The position numbers and the translations under genes were made by a program. Below the pieces are notes generated by a model. That model had not been told where the DNA came from. It was given only the letters and a program-made list of their open reading frames with translations, and did not search any database. Positions 1-7,816 of a DNA stretch of 33,006 nt are shown piece after piece. Source of the stretch: a virus. How positions within the stretch are numbered: the stretch's first letter is position 1; the number at the start of each line of letters is the position of its first letter. The stretch lies in the IMG/VR virus record IMGVR_UViG_3300025322_000107, positions 1 through 33,006 of that record, one strand, 5' to 3'.

Positions 1-174
1 CCTTTTCTCATTCTATAAAGGGAAAACCATGTCTTTGAAGGGTATGTCCTACCTAGGCATTCTCTTATCCTATAAAGTAAGATAATGTCGTATTAGTAAT
101 AAATACTATGCTCCCGCGCTGAGTGTGGAACATTCGGTAATATGTAAGGGAAAACCAAGGTTAAAAGCGCTCGG

Positions 175-222
175 AAAGGCGTCTCGAAGGCGTCTCGGAG
201 AGGCGTCTGGAGAGGCACCTCA
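175..222. repeat. Four degenerate 12-bp tandem repeats (iteron-like)
   Basis: Four consecutive units of about 12 bases share the core AGGCGTCTCG: 175-186, 187-198, 199-210 and a diverged fourth at 211-222 (AGAGGCACCTCA). Spacing is close to one helical turn, as in protein-binding iterons. Function is inferred only. Confidence 0.6.
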
Positions 223-296
223 GAGAATATCTTCTAACCTCTCGGAATTATGGGGGAATAGTCGCGCAAGTGAAACCCGTTGGCCCGTCCCTTGCC

Positions 297-324
297 CCGC
301 CCCAGGGGCGGAGGGCGCGTGCCC
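297..324. other. Two adjacent G+C-rich hairpins
   Basis: CCGCCCC (297-303) is the exact complement of GGGGCGG (305-311) around one A, so the terminal pairs probably open into a loop. It is followed by GGGC (313-316) pairing with GCCC (321-324). No U-run follows, so this is not a classical terminator. It is one of several stems in the leader and suggests a folded RNA or DNA element. Confidence 0.45.
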
Positions 325-512
325 CACGGTTCGCTAGCGCGAGAATACCCCTAGAAGACGAGAAAAGCAAGAGAGAAAAACCCGCAATCGATGCGGAACG
401 CTGGAATAAGGCATTACCCGGCATTATAGGATAATCCCTTAACAACAAAAGACGACAAAAGTACTTGCGCTGACCAGCGAAAGCTGCTAGGGTCGATTCC
501 GTGACGCGGCGA

Positions 513-542
513 ACCCTTATCCTCGTCCTGCTCTCAGGGTTT
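513..542 (+). other. Inverted repeat AACCCT/AGGGTT
   Basis: AACCCT at 513-518 pairs with AGGGTT at 537-542 across an 18-base loop. It is followed by a pyrimidine-rich stretch but no true U-run. It may be a weak terminator or part of the folded leader. Confidence 0.3.
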
Positions 543-602
543 CTTCTATCATCGTGTAGTTATTCCAAAACTATTCATAGAAGAAAAGAAATTGTTTGTC
601 GA

Positions 603-632
603 ACAGATAGATTTACGAAACAAACTATCTGT
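603..632. promoter_or_regulatory. Inverted repeat upstream of the first gene
   Basis: ACAGATAG (603-610) and CTATCTGT (625-632) form a perfect 8-bp inverted repeat with a 14-base spacer, ending 17 bases before the first gene. The spacer and flank carry a weaker TTGTTTGTCG/CGAAACAAAC symmetry. This could be an operator for a dimeric repressor or a hairpin in the 5' untranslated region. The Cro/C1-type protein at 9776 is a conceivable but untested partner. Confidence 0.35.
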
Positions 633-649
633 AGAGAAAGGTAAGATTA

Positions 650-889
650 ATGCCTTCATTTAGATATGCACGTAATTTCATCTTTGAATCTGAATTAGAG
701 AGCCTTGTAGTGCAAAGATGGCTTTGGAATCTTGGAGCTGAAGATATATGTTTGGTCTCAGCATGGATTAATCGAAATGAAAAAAAATTTGTTCTACAAT
801 GGCTTCAAGGCCCTGAAGAATATAGAGTTTGTGATTTTCTAGAGAGTAGCCAGTATCAGAGCGACTTGGATGAACTTAATAGGAGGTAA
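650..889 (+). CDS. Small hypothetical protein, paralogue of 2366-2566
   Basis: This encodes a 79-residue protein of unrecognised family. The start has a modest GAGAAAGG ribosome site. It is acidic and soluble, with no membrane segment. The C-terminal half contains WLQGPEEYRVCDFLE, which resembles WIDGPEIFDVYDIIE in the small protein at 2366-2566. The pair look like diverged copies flanking the helicase gene. The end of this gene carries the TAGGAGGT ribosome site of the helicase, so the two are probably co-translated. The function is unknown. Confidence 0.75.
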   Translation: MPSFRYARNFIFESELESLVVQRWLWNLGAEDICLVSAWINRNEKKFVLQWLQGPEEYRVCDFLESSQYQSDLDELNRR

Positions 890-894
890 GACTA

Positions 895-2355
895 ATGTCT
901 TCAGAAAAGATTTGGAATCAGTTTCAAAATAGTATTTTCTCTTTTGTTGAAGATTCGACAAAAGGAAATTTAATTATCGTAGCCCGGGCTGGAACGGGTA
1001 AGTCAACAACGATTCTTGAAGCCGGGAAAAGAATTAACGAAGTCAATCCTTCAGCTTCGATTCTTTATTCGGTGTTCAACAATGCTAATTCAAAAGAACT
1101 TAATTCCAAAATTAAGGAAAAGGGAATTAAGAATGCAAATGCTCAAACATTTCATTCTTTGGGTTTCGCTGCTCTGAAATCTGAGAGAGAATATGTTCTT
1201 GTAGAAAATAATAAGGTCTACAAGACTCTCAAAGAAATGCCACGGAATCTACAATCGAAGATTTGGCCTTTCTATTCGAAGGTCAATAGATTGATTTCAT
1301 TTCAACGAAATCTTCTAATAAATGATCTTGATTCTCTTGCTTCTGTAGCGGAAGCATTCAATCTTTGGTATCCGAAAGAGGCTGGCCCACGAGACATGGC
1401 TGATATGGCCATGAGCATTATCCATAATCTCGATGGAAATGATGATGTCATTAATTATGATGAGATGATTTATCTTCCGGCAAGAGCCGGAATGTTTGCT
1501 AAGAAGTATGACATTATTTTCATTGATGAAGCTCAAGATTTGAATCCAGCGCAAAATGCAATTATCATGGCATGTGTTCATGAGAATAGTAGAGTCATTG
1601 CCGTTGGCGATGATAGACAAGCTATTTATGGCTGGCGCGGAGCAAATTCAGATTCGATGAACCTTCTCCAAAATAAATTAAATGCTCAGATTTTGTCTTT
1701 ACCAATCACTTATAGGTGCGGCAAGAAGATAGTCGAGAAAGCGAAACTATTGGTCCCGGATTATGCTTTCGCTGAAGCTAATTGTGAAGGTAACATCGAA
1801 GATATAGATATGTCTTTAATGCTATCCAGGGCTTCGCCCGGAGACTTCATTCTTTCACGAACAAACAAAGCTTTGTCAAGCATCGTGTGTTCTCTTATTA
1901 AGAATAACAAGCCCTTCGTTATTCTTGGTAAAGATATTGGAGCGGCGATTCTTGCGCTGGTAAAGAAGTCAAAAGCTTCGTCTTTGGTTTCTCTGCTTAG
2001 ATTCATTGAATCTGAAAAGTCTCGGTGGATTAATGCTATCGAAGATAAAGACCCAGATAAATTGGGAAAACTTCTCGATGAGCTCTCTTCATATGGAGAG
2101 CTTGTCAATCAATTCATTGAAGAAAATTTGAGCATCGAAGATTTCAATACTCGAATTTCGTATCTATTTGGAGATGAATTTGAAGGTATTCCAGTTGGAA
2201 AAATTATTCTTTCAACTGTGCATAAGATTAAGGGTAAGGAATCGAAGTCAGTATTCATCATCAATAATACATTCAAAACTTCCTCGAAAGAGGAAGAAAA
2301 TATCTTTTATGTCGCAATCACGCGTGCCATAGAAAACCTTTATGTTGTATCCTAA
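895..2355 (+). CDS. UvrD/Rep-type superfamily 1 DNA helicase
   Basis: This 486-residue SF1A helicase should unwind DNA 3'-5' using ATP in replication or recombination. Motifs appear in order: Walker A GTGKST (33-38), motif Ia with TFHSLGF (85-91), motif II DEAQD (211-215), motif III GDDRQAIYGWRGA (238-250), motif IV around ITYRCGKK, motif V STVHKIKGKE and motif VI FYVAITRA near the C-terminus. All catalytic motifs look intact. It is shorter than UvrD (about 720 residues), closer to compact phage SF1 helicases. The start is set by a strong TAGGAGG site 5 bases past the previous stop codon. Assignment to the UvrD-like family is firm; the specific cellular role is inferred. Confidence 0.93.
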   Translation: MSSEKIWNQFQNSIFSFVEDSTKGNLIIVARAGTGKSTTILEAGKRINEVNPSASILYSVFNNANSKELNSKIKEKGIKNANAQTFHSLGFAALKSEREYVLVENNKVYKTLKEMPRNLQSKIWPFYSKVNRLISFQRNLLINDLDSLASVAEAFNLWYPKEAGPRDMADMAMSIIHNLDGNDDVINYDEMIYLPARAGMFAKKYDIIFIDEAQDLNPAQNAIIMACVHENSRVIAVGDDRQAIYGWRGANSDSMNLLQNKLNAQILSLPITYRCGKKIVEKAKLLVPDYAFAEANCEGNIEDIDMSLMLSRASPGDFILSRTNKALSSIVCSLIKNNKPFVILGKDIGAAILALVKKSKASSLVSLLRFIESEKSRWINAIEDKDPDKLGKLLDELSSYGELVNQFIEENLSIEDFNTRISYLFGDEFEGIPVGKIILSTVHKIKGKESKSVFIINNTFKTSSKEEENIFYVAITRAIENLYVVS

Positions 2356-2365
2356 AGGAGAATAA

Positions 2366-2566
2366 ATGAAAAATGAAATTATTTATAAAACTTCAGATGA
2401 TCTTCTTTGGGAAAATATTAGAAAGGAAATAACTACTATGTTTAGTGGTTTTAATATTTCTAAGAAAGGATGCGCATATACGATTGAATGGATAGATGGA
2501 CCGGAAATTTTTGATGTTTATGATATTATAGAAAATGGGAAAGAGCACATGTTGCGAACTATTTAA
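2366..2566 (+). CDS. Small hypothetical protein, paralogue of 650-889
   Basis: This 66-residue protein follows the helicase after 10 bases, with a good AAAGGAG ribosome site. Its WIDGPEIFDVYDIIE segment resembles WLQGPEEYRVCDFLE in the product of 650-889, so the two probably share ancestry. No known domain or membrane segment is recognised. Its place beside the helicase hints at an accessory role, but nothing in the sequence proves this. Confidence 0.7.
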   Translation: MKNEIIYKTSDDLLWENIRKEITTMFSGFNISKKGCAYTIEWIDGPEIFDVYDIIENGKEHMLRTI

Positions 2567-2600
2567 TTGACAATTATCATCGGCATCATTGATTAGATTA

Positions 2601-2673
2601 CCGCTAATAGCTCAGGGGTTAGAGCGCCAGCCTTATAAGCTGGAAGTCGATGGTTCAATTCCATCTTAGCGGA
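2601..2673 (+). tRNA. tRNA-Ile (anticodon UAU)
   Basis: The 73-base gene folds as a full cloverleaf. The acceptor arm is CCGCTAA/TTAGCGG with discriminator A. The D-arm is AGCTC...GAGC, the anticodon stem CCAGC/GCTGG with loop CTTATAA, and the T-arm GATGG/CCATC with loop TTCAATT. The loop gives anticodon UAU, which reads AUA. AUA codons are frequent in this phage, so the tRNA likely supplements the host pool. CCA is not encoded. Confidence 0.95.
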
Positions 2674-2688
2674 CTAGGAGGAGAAGAA

Positions 2689-3309
2689 ATGTCAAGTTGG
2701 AATTGTGAGCAAGTGGAACGTATGAATGTTTTGGCAAATGATCCAGCAATGAAACTAGCATTTTATTGTTCGGACCAACATGGAAGGGCAATTAATGGAG
2801 GAACAAAAAATCTAATATGTTATGCTGGAGCTATTCATGAACTTGTAGAACCTTTGGAGCTATGTGGAAATGCATTGCACGCGACATATACGCCACATCA
2901 TTGGCGCGGGTGTCGTGTATGGGTTGTTGCTCTTCAGAACTCACGGATAGATGGTAATAAACTTGGAGCACTATACCGAGAAATAATTGGTGAAATATTA
3001 CCCGAAGATTGTATCTCAGCTTCAATTGGTGTACGTATTGGATTGCTTAATTTAAGCGGAGCAAGCCTTACGAATGCAAATCTTTCAAATGCAAATCTTT
3101 CAAATGCGAATCTTTCAAATGTAAATCTTTGGAATGCAGATCTTTCATATGCGAATCTTTCGTATGCAAATCTTTCAAATGTAAATCTTTCAAATGCGAA
3201 TCTTTCGTATGCAAATCTTTCAAATGTAAATCTTTCGTATGCAAATCTTTCAAATGTAGATCTTGGACATTGGTATCGAGCTTTAGATGGTTTCGCACGC
3301 CTAAAATAA
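2689..3309 (+). CDS. Pentapeptide-repeat protein with DUF7666-like N-terminus
   Basis: This encodes a 206-residue protein. Residues 1 to about 115 include CGNALHAT and [13 protein letters not shown], like the C-GxHA signature of DUF7666-type phage domains. The C-terminal third is at least 13 perfect pentapeptide units of the A(N/D)Lxx type, predicted to fold as a right-handed beta-helix. An in-frame ATG at 2650 lies inside the tRNA T-arm and is rejected. ATG 2689 follows a strong AGGAGGAG site. Some pentapeptide-repeat proteins mimic DNA and protect gyrase, but fewer repeats are present here than in typical gyrase-binding members, so no function is assigned. The repeat DNA is recombination-prone. 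Confidence 0.85.
   Translation: MSSWNCEQVERMNVLANDPAMKLAFYCSDQHGRAINGGTKNLICYAGAIHELVEPLELCGNALHATYTPHHWRGCRVWVVALQNSRIDGNKLGALYREIIGEILPEDCISASIGVRIGLLNLSGASLTNANLSNANLSNANLSNVNLWNADLSYANLSYANLSNVNLSNANLSYANLSNVNLSYANLSNVDLGHWYRALDGFARLK
3061..3270 (+). repeat. 15-bp tandem repeat array inside the pentapeptide gene
   Basis: Fourteen near-identical 15-base units, with consensus close to GCAAATCTTTCAAAT, encode the pentapeptide helix. Variation falls mainly at GCA/GCG/GTA and TCA AAT/TCG TAT positions. Because the period is a multiple of three, other frames also stay open here; these are not genes. Unit number could change by slippage without breaking the reading frame. Confidence 0.95.
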
Positions 3310-3310
3310 T

Positions 3311-4294
3311 ATGAAACAGAAACAAACATATCCTAATCTTGAGCCTGGAGGATATACTTCAGGCCGAGGTAGTTTTGTTTCTTTCTTAGGAAATATTCCG
3401 CCGGAACGTCGATCTTTACTATCTTATAAAGAATCTTCTATGCTAGCTTTAGGAACCACCGGAATGTTAGTTGCTCCCGGAGGCGTCGGGAAGACTCAGT
3501 TATTAACTCAGTTAGCAATTTCAATTTCTTCCGGTGAGGATTTTCTAAACAAATTCCATGTGGATTATCCTGGGCATGTATTCCTTTGTTGCGGCGAAGA
3601 AGATAATCATGAAGTTCATAGACGAATTCATCATAGTCTCGTAGCTCTAAGTGCTAAATCTCAACAAGAGGCTATGTCTAAACTTTGGGCTCAAGGTCTT
3701 GCATCTTATCCTCTTGCTTTAATAGAGCAGATGGATATTAAACTTCAATCTACAATTAAACGTGATTGGGTTCCTAGCGATGCATTCAAAGAGCTATATC
3801 AATTGCTTGAGAAAACTGCTCTTGACCGAGCATTTTTTTGGCGATTAATAATTCTGGAACCAGCATCTAGATTCATGGGCCCGGTGGCAGAAGCCGATAA
3901 CGGAGTAGCTACTAAATTTGTTCAAATCTTGGAACAATTTACTACTTTGCCGGGCGCTCCCGTCGTATTAATTGCTCATCATGCTAATAAAGGTTCAACT
4001 AAAGGTGAAACTGATCAAACGGCGGCAAGAGGTTCATCTGCTCTTACAGACGGAGTTAGATGGCAAGCAAATTTAGATAGAGTTTCTGTAGTTGATCCAG
4101 AGACAAAGAAGCTTAAAGTTGAACATTCATTTATTGATTTTAGAGTAGTTAAATGGAATTATGGACGTCTCCCGCCGGTCGTAGAATTAGAGCGGATAGA
4201 TAACGGGGTCTTAGTTCCAAGAGTTAATGATAAAAAAGAAGCAAAAGAAGTATTGAAAGCATCTAAGGAGAAGAAAAATGTCAGTAAGTTATAA
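3311..4294 (+). CDS. RepA-like hexameric ATPase/helicase (AAA_25)
   Basis: This 327-residue RecA-fold ATPase resembles plasmid RepA and phage SF4-like helicases. Walker A is APGGVGKT (55-62). FLCCGEED (91-98) matches the strand carrying the catalytic glutamate. LIILEPASRF (179-188) sits at Walker B, and VLIAHHANKG (219-228) is the sensor-like strand. The Walker B acidic residue is Glu rather than the usual Asp. The start is 1 base past the previous stop with no clear ribosome site, so translational coupling is likely. It may be the replicative helicase or a loader-type ATPase. No primase domain is fused and none is seen nearby. Confidence 0.85.
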   Translation: MKQKQTYPNLEPGGYTSGRGSFVSFLGNIPPERRSLLSYKESSMLALGTTGMLVAPGGVGKTQLLTQLAISISSGEDFLNKFHVDYPGHVFLCCGEEDNHEVHRRIHHSLVALSAKSQQEAMSKLWAQGLASYPLALIEQMDIKLQSTIKRDWVPSDAFKELYQLLEKTALDRAFFWRLIILEPASRFMGPVAEADNGVATKFVQILEQFTTLPGAPVVLIAHHANKGSTKGETDQTAARGSSALTDGVRWQANLDRVSVVDPETKKLKVEHSFIDFRVVKWNYGRLPPVVELERIDNGVLVPRVNDKKEAKEVLKASKEKKNVSKL

Positions 4295-4520
4295 GCCAAC
4301 TGAAGTGATACTTCATACAGGTAAACGTATTCAATTTCCAATTCGTCCATTTAGTTGGACAGATTTGGAAAAATATGTTCCGGCGATTGGAGAAATGATT
4401 GAAGTTTTCTTTGATGAATTTCATTTTTATATGCGTGTTGAATGTATTGAACAGCATGAACAGTTTTTGACTGCACAGATTTATGGTACAGTCATTGGCT
4501 GGCAAAGATTGGATATTTAA
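4278..4520 (+). CDS. Hypothetical protein
   Basis: This 80-residue protein starts within the end of the RepA-like gene, overlapping it by 17 bases, behind the strong ribosome site AAGGAGAAG. It is rich in aromatic residues and predicted to be mostly beta, with an acidic middle (EMIEVFFDEF). No domain is recognised. Its stop codon overlaps the next start (TAATG), so it is translated as part of the same tight operon. Confidence 0.75.
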   Translation: MSVSYKPTEVILHTGKRIQFPIRPFSWTDLEKYVPAIGEMIEVFFDEFHFYMRVECIEQHEQFLTAQIYGTVIGWQRLDI

Positions 4521-4762
4521 TGATAAAGCATAGTCTAAAGACAAAAGTTCCTTGTGCAGTACGCGGTTGTACTGGAATTAGAATTCTTTATGTACCAGTT
4601 TGTAAGAATTGTTGGGCAATCGTGCCCGACGAATTAAAGCAGAAATTAGGAGAAGCTCTTTCTGTATGGAATGAAGAAATTATTACTTCTCTAAATAGAG
4701 AAGTATTGAAACATGGCACGGCGCGACTAGAAATTATGCGCCAGAATGGAATTAAAATATGA
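4520..4762 (+). CDS. Small protein with zinc-finger-like CxxxxC...CxxC
   Basis: This 80-residue protein begins at the overlapping TAATG of the previous gene. The N-terminal half holds CAVRGC and CKNC, a four-cysteine arrangement suggesting one bound zinc ion. The rest is a charged, probably helical tail. Such small zinc proteins are common in phage early regions and may bind DNA or host proteins. No specific family is recognised. Confidence 0.75.
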   Translation: MIKHSLKTKVPCAVRGCTGIRILYVPVCKNCWAIVPDELKQKLGEALSVWNEEIITSLNREVLKHGTARLEIMRQNGIKI

Positions 4763-4896
4763 AGACTGTTGGTTATATTAAGCAAGGAAACAGATATATT
4801 GAAATAGAACTTCCTTCTAAGCAGAAGGATGATTTTTGGGTTCCACTATGTGTTATTACTCTTGTCGGAGCATTAGTTTTTGTCTATGGATTCTAG
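4759..4896 (+). CDS. Small single-pass membrane protein
   Basis: A 45-codon frame starts at the ATGA overlap with the preceding gene. The first 25 residues are polar. They are followed by a hydrophobic stretch, WVPLCVITLVGALVFVYGF, long enough for one transmembrane helix, ending at the C-terminus. The tight overlaps with both neighbours and the sharp polar-to-hydrophobic pattern support a real gene. Its role is unknown. A small inner-membrane protein in an early operon could modify the host envelope, but that is a guess. Confidence 0.65.
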   Translation: MKTVGYIKQGNRYIEIELPSKQKDDFWVPLCVITLVGALVFVYGF

Positions 4897-5065
4897 CGAT
4901 CTCTTGTATCTTATTTCTCGTCTTCAGTTTGAACTAGAGGAGTTACTTCATGAAGCTAAACATATGAATTTATCTATAATAGCACGAGATAGATATGGTA
5001 AATCTATTTCTGTTGATGAGTTTAATGTTTTAGTTCAATTTTCAGCTAAAGAACATAAAGTATAA
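4886..5065 (+). CDS. Small hypothetical protein
   Basis: This encodes 59 residues from ATG 4886, overlapping the membrane protein gene by 11 bases. An upstream TTG at 4880 is less likely. The N-terminal half is predicted helical (LLYLISRLQFELEELLHEA), possibly a coiled coil. No domain is recognised. Translation is probably coupled to the preceding gene since no ribosome site is evident. Confidence 0.6.
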   Translation: MDSSDLLYLISRLQFELEELLHEAKHMNLSIIARDRYGKSISVDEFNVLVQFSAKEHKV

Positions 5066-5070
5066 AATTT

Positions 5071-6669
5071 ATGAATAAAGCTTATATCACATATGTTAAT
5101 ACTTCATTTTTTGGTATAAAGATACCATATAATGAACATTTTAATAAAGATATAAGACTTATTCCCGGCGCTAGATTTTCGAATAAATTAAAGACTTGGT
5201 TATTTCCTAAAGAACTTGTTTCAAGTATTGAAACACTAGCTAAAAACCATGAATTTAGTATTGCTAGCATTCCGAATACAAGTTCTAATCCGGGAATTCA
5301 GCAAGAATCAGCGCTATTCTTATTTCAAAAGCAGGCCGTAGATAAGATTCTAGAAAATCATGGTGGTTTACTTTCCTTTGAAATGGGGCTCGGAAAAACT
5401 CCAACATCCATTATTGCAATTAATTCTCTTTTAGGTTCGGCGAAGAACATATTAGTAGTTTGTCCAGCGAATGTTAGACTTCAATGGATGAATCAATGGA
5501 AAAAATGGTCTCCAAAGGAATCTAGAAAAATATTTATCATTTCAAAGGGAAGTGATTATAGGTATATTGAAAATACGAATACGATTATAATTGTATCTTA
5601 TGGCTTGCTCAATGTAGATATTCTCAAAACCATACCTTTCGGCGCAATAATTGCAGATGAATCTCAGGAAATTAAAAATTCAAAAGCTAAGAGAACTAAA
5701 GGTATGCTTGAACTTGCAGAGTTAAATAAAAATGCAATTAAACTTGCTTTGACAGGTACACCAATAAATGAGCCTAAAGATTTTTGGTCACAATTGAATT
5801 TTATTTATCCAGAAAGGTATGGTACTTATTGGACTTTCGTTCGGCGCTATTGTAACGTCTTTGATAATGGATATGGTTTAACTATTCAAGGGATTAATGA
5901 AGACAATAAATTAGAATTTGAGAATAGAGTTACTCAAGTTTCTTGCCGAGTAACACGTTCAGATCTTCCACCGGGAACTATTCCACCATTGAATATCCAT
6001 GTTGAGCATATTGTTCCGGATGGAAATATTTTTATGGATGAAAAGCAATTTCAATCCCATAAAAATGTACTTGATTCTCATGTTCTTCTATGCGGATATA
6101 AGAAGATAGCATCGGCCAGAGATAAAGTAAATAAATTACTTATTGAAGATAAAGAATCTCCAATATGTATACTTACATACCATATTGAAACAGCTAAACT
6201 CTTGGCTGATTTCTTTAATACATCGTGCATAACGGGATTGACTTCAATTACAGAAAGGCAGCAAATAGCTGAATCAGTCATTAATAAGGAAGATGGACCA
6301 AGAATTTTGGTCTGTTCAATGAAGTCTATTGGAGTCGGCGTAGATTATCTTACACCATTTACACGAGTAGTCTTCGCTGAACTATATTGGTCTCCTATTG
6401 TTATGACTCAGGTAATTGGTCGTTTCAGTCGTCTATCTTCTCTATCGGGAACAGATATTTATTTTCTAGTTCTTCAAGGCACTATAGATGAATTAATTTC
6501 TAGTACCTTAAAGAGGAAAATAGATAATCTTAGCACAGTTATGAAGACAACAGAAGCTGAGCAGGCATTATCTAATACTTTCTCTATATCAGAGGATGAA
6601 GAAGAACAATTTATATTAGCTTTAACTGATATAGCTTCTAGTTATGTAAGAACTGAATATGATGATTGA
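5071..6669 (+). CDS. SNF2-family superfamily 2 helicase
   Basis: This 532-residue SNF2/RapA-like ATPase probably translocates on double-stranded DNA or remodels forks. The first 60 residues resemble the HARP-type domain of SMARCAL1-like proteins (IPGARFSNKLKTWLFP). Motifs: Q-motif FQKQAV (85-90), Walker A GLGKT (106-110), motif II DESQ (196-199), motif III LTGTP (227-231), motif V near SMKSIGVGVDYL and motif VI QVIGRFSRL. All catalytic positions look intact. Phages often carry such helicases beside recombination genes, as here with the Cas4-like nuclease and Sak4-like ATPase. The start has no clear ribosome site, so coupling to the previous gene, 5 bases away, is likely. Confidence 0.9.
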   Translation: MNKAYITYVNTSFFGIKIPYNEHFNKDIRLIPGARFSNKLKTWLFPKELVSSIETLAKNHEFSIASIPNTSSNPGIQQESALFLFQKQAVDKILENHGGLLSFEMGLGKTPTSIIAINSLLGSAKNILVVCPANVRLQWMNQWKKWSPKESRKIFIISKGSDYRYIENTNTIIIVSYGLLNVDILKTIPFGAIIADESQEIKNSKAKRTKGMLELAELNKNAIKLALTGTPINEPKDFWSQLNFIYPERYGTYWTFVRRYCNVFDNGYGLTIQGINEDNKLEFENRVTQVSCRVTRSDLPPGTIPPLNIHVEHIVPDGNIFMDEKQFQSHKNVLDSHVLLCGYKKIASARDKVNKLLIEDKESPICILTYHIETAKLLADFFNTSCITGLTSITERQQIAESVINKEDGPRILVCSMKSIGVGVDYLTPFTRVVFAELYWSPIVMTQVIGRFSRLSSLSGTDIYFLVLQGTIDELISSTLKRKIDNLSTVMKTTEAEQALSNTFSISEDEEEQFILALTDIASSYVRTEYDD

Positions 6670-6697
6670 AGCTATAAGAATATGAAAGGGCTAAATC

Positions 6698-7015
6698 ATG
6701 GATTCATATCTTGGATCTTTACATCAAGATCTTCTAGCTACACGAACAACTCAAGCATTAAAGTTAATTAAAATACATAACTATTTTCCTAGTACAGAAT
6801 TAGCGTTTCCAGAACCTTTTTTATATAAAGAAGTTGAAGACTGTGCTTTGCATGTATTATACGCTAGTGTAAAAGGTGAATTTGTTCTTAGTTGTGTTAT
6901 ACTTCATAGACAAGCTAAAATTCCTTCGATAGTATGTTATGATCTTACAGTAGAAGAAATTCAAGGTCTATTTGAGCAGTTTTTGCTAGATGCGGAGAAG
7001 GTAAATGGAATATAA
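6698..7015 (+). CDS. Hypothetical protein upstream of Cas4-like nuclease
   Basis: This 105-residue protein has no recognised domain. It has a mixed alpha/beta pattern with a central beta-rich part (EFVLSCVILH) and an acidic helical C-terminus. The start follows GAAAGGG. Its end overlaps the nuclease start by 11 bases and carries the nuclease ribosome site (GGAGAAGG), so the two proteins may act together. Confidence 0.75.
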   Translation: MDSYLGSLHQDLLATRTTQALKLIKIHNYFPSTELAFPEPFLYKEVEDCALHVLYASVKGEFVLSCVILHRQAKIPSIVCYDLTVEEIQGLFEQFLLDAEKVNGI

Positions 7016-7808
7016 TCTTAAGCTTAGTGGATCAGGTAATGGCATTTCTAGTATTCTTCCTTGGTTTGGATGTTCTCTCCAAGCATCTTTTAATCAAGAA
7101 CGAACTAGCCCAGAAAGTCTTACTTTTACTAAGGAAGGTAAATATATTGGAATGCTATATCATGCATTTCTAGATATTTATTTTTCTAAAGGAGAAAGAT
7201 TTAATCCAACCCTGGTTAAATTTGTATCATCTACATGTGAACTTTCTATAAATGAAGATTGTAGAATTGAAGCAGAACGCCTTTTCCTTCACTATCAAGA
7301 AGATCATTTTACACATTCTTCTGGAGAAGTTATATCTACTGAAGAACATTTTACAATAGATTCTTCAGTATTTAATCAACCAGGGCTTACAGCACAAATA
7401 GATAAAGTAACTAGAGTTCTCGAATCTCATCTTCCAAATATAGAAAGGCAATATGGGCTTAGATTGACTCCAGGAATTTATTCTTGGGATTATAAACAAC
7501 ACGGCCGGCAAGATTCGACTTTGATAGAACAATATTTGAATTCAATTCAAGGATTCTTCTATCAGAAAGTATTACAGCATAAGTATGGAGATGGATATAA
7601 AGGCCATATTTTTGATGTTTGTATTCGTACTAAATCCCCACGATGCTTTTGTATTTACCAAGAATTGATAGATGAGCCTCAATCAATTTTGATAGATACT
7701 ACTGTTGCTAGAGGTTTAGCTCTTAGATTTGCTCCAATAGCTAATCCAACCCGGTGCTATGATTGGGGTAGATTGTGCTCATATTTTAATACATGTTCTA
7801 GATATTAA
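7005..7808 (+). CDS. Cas4/RecB-like PD-(D/E)XK nuclease with Fe-S cysteines
   Basis: This 267-residue nuclease is of the PD-(D/E)XK superfamily, Cas4/AddB-type. Visible landmarks are a helical YHAFLD with His53, Asp133 in GLTAQIDKV, and Asp162/Lys164 in SWDYKQ. The C-terminus has CYDWGRLCSYFNTC with Cys251, Cys258 and Cys264. With Cys23 near the N-terminus these match the four-cysteine 4Fe-4S pattern of Cas4 nucleases. It probably trims DNA ends for recombination or replication. No CRISPR array or other cas gene is present, so a CRISPR role is unlikely. The start has a good GGAGAAGG site. Confidence 0.85.
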   Translation: MEYNLKLSGSGNGISSILPWFGCSLQASFNQERTSPESLTFTKEGKYIGMLYHAFLDIYFSKGERFNPTLVKFVSSTCELSINEDCRIEAERLFLHYQEDHFTHSSGEVISTEEHFTIDSSVFNQPGLTAQIDKVTRVLESHLPNIERQYGLRLTPGIYSWDYKQHGRQDSTLIEQYLNSIQGFFYQKVLQHKYGDGYKGHIFDVCIRTKSPRCFCIYQELIDEPQSILIDTTVARGLALRFAPIANPTRCYDWGRLCSYFNTCSRY

Positions 7809-7816
7809 GGAAAACT

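Larger units (their letters stand above)
1..649. other. Non-coding G+C-rich leader region
   Basis: No convincing gene is seen before 650. Open frames here have no ribosome site and odd composition. The first 125 bases are A+T-rich with TATAAAG-like boxes near 15-20 and 71-77. From about 160 to 560 the DNA is clearly richer in G+C than the rest of the window. That stretch is crowded with short tandem repeats and hairpins (175-222, 297-311, 313-324, 382-396, 513-542). The 12-base word AAGGGAAAACCA occurs at 18-29 and 146-157. Possible roles are a replication origin, a packaging region or a structured RNA; the sequence does not decide between them. Confidence 0.6.

Noticed and set aside
125-337. 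Open frame of 70 codons in the leader
   Set aside because: No ribosome site, highly biased Arg/Gly/Ala composition from G+C-rich repeats, and no likeness to the neighbouring genes.
470-515. tRNA-like T-loop (GGTCGATTCC)
   Set aside because: No matching acceptor, anticodon or D-arm could be formed around it.
1315-2108. Antisense frames within the helicase gene
   Set aside because: They lie opposite conserved helicase motifs and have no start signals.
2650-2688. In-frame ATG upstream of the pentapeptide gene
   Set aside because: It lies inside the T-arm of tRNA-Ile; a strong ribosome site precedes ATG 2689 instead.
3061-3270. Possible CRISPR array
   Set aside because: Repeats are contiguous 15-mers with no spacers and encode pentapeptides in frame.
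2934-3329. Long antisense frames over the pentapeptide repeats
   Set aside because: They are open only because the 15-bp period keeps all frames free of stops; they have no ribosome site.
7005-7808. CRISPR-Cas adaptation gene because of Cas4 likeness
   Set aside because: No Cas1/Cas2 or array is present; Cas4-like nucleases are common in phage recombination modules.
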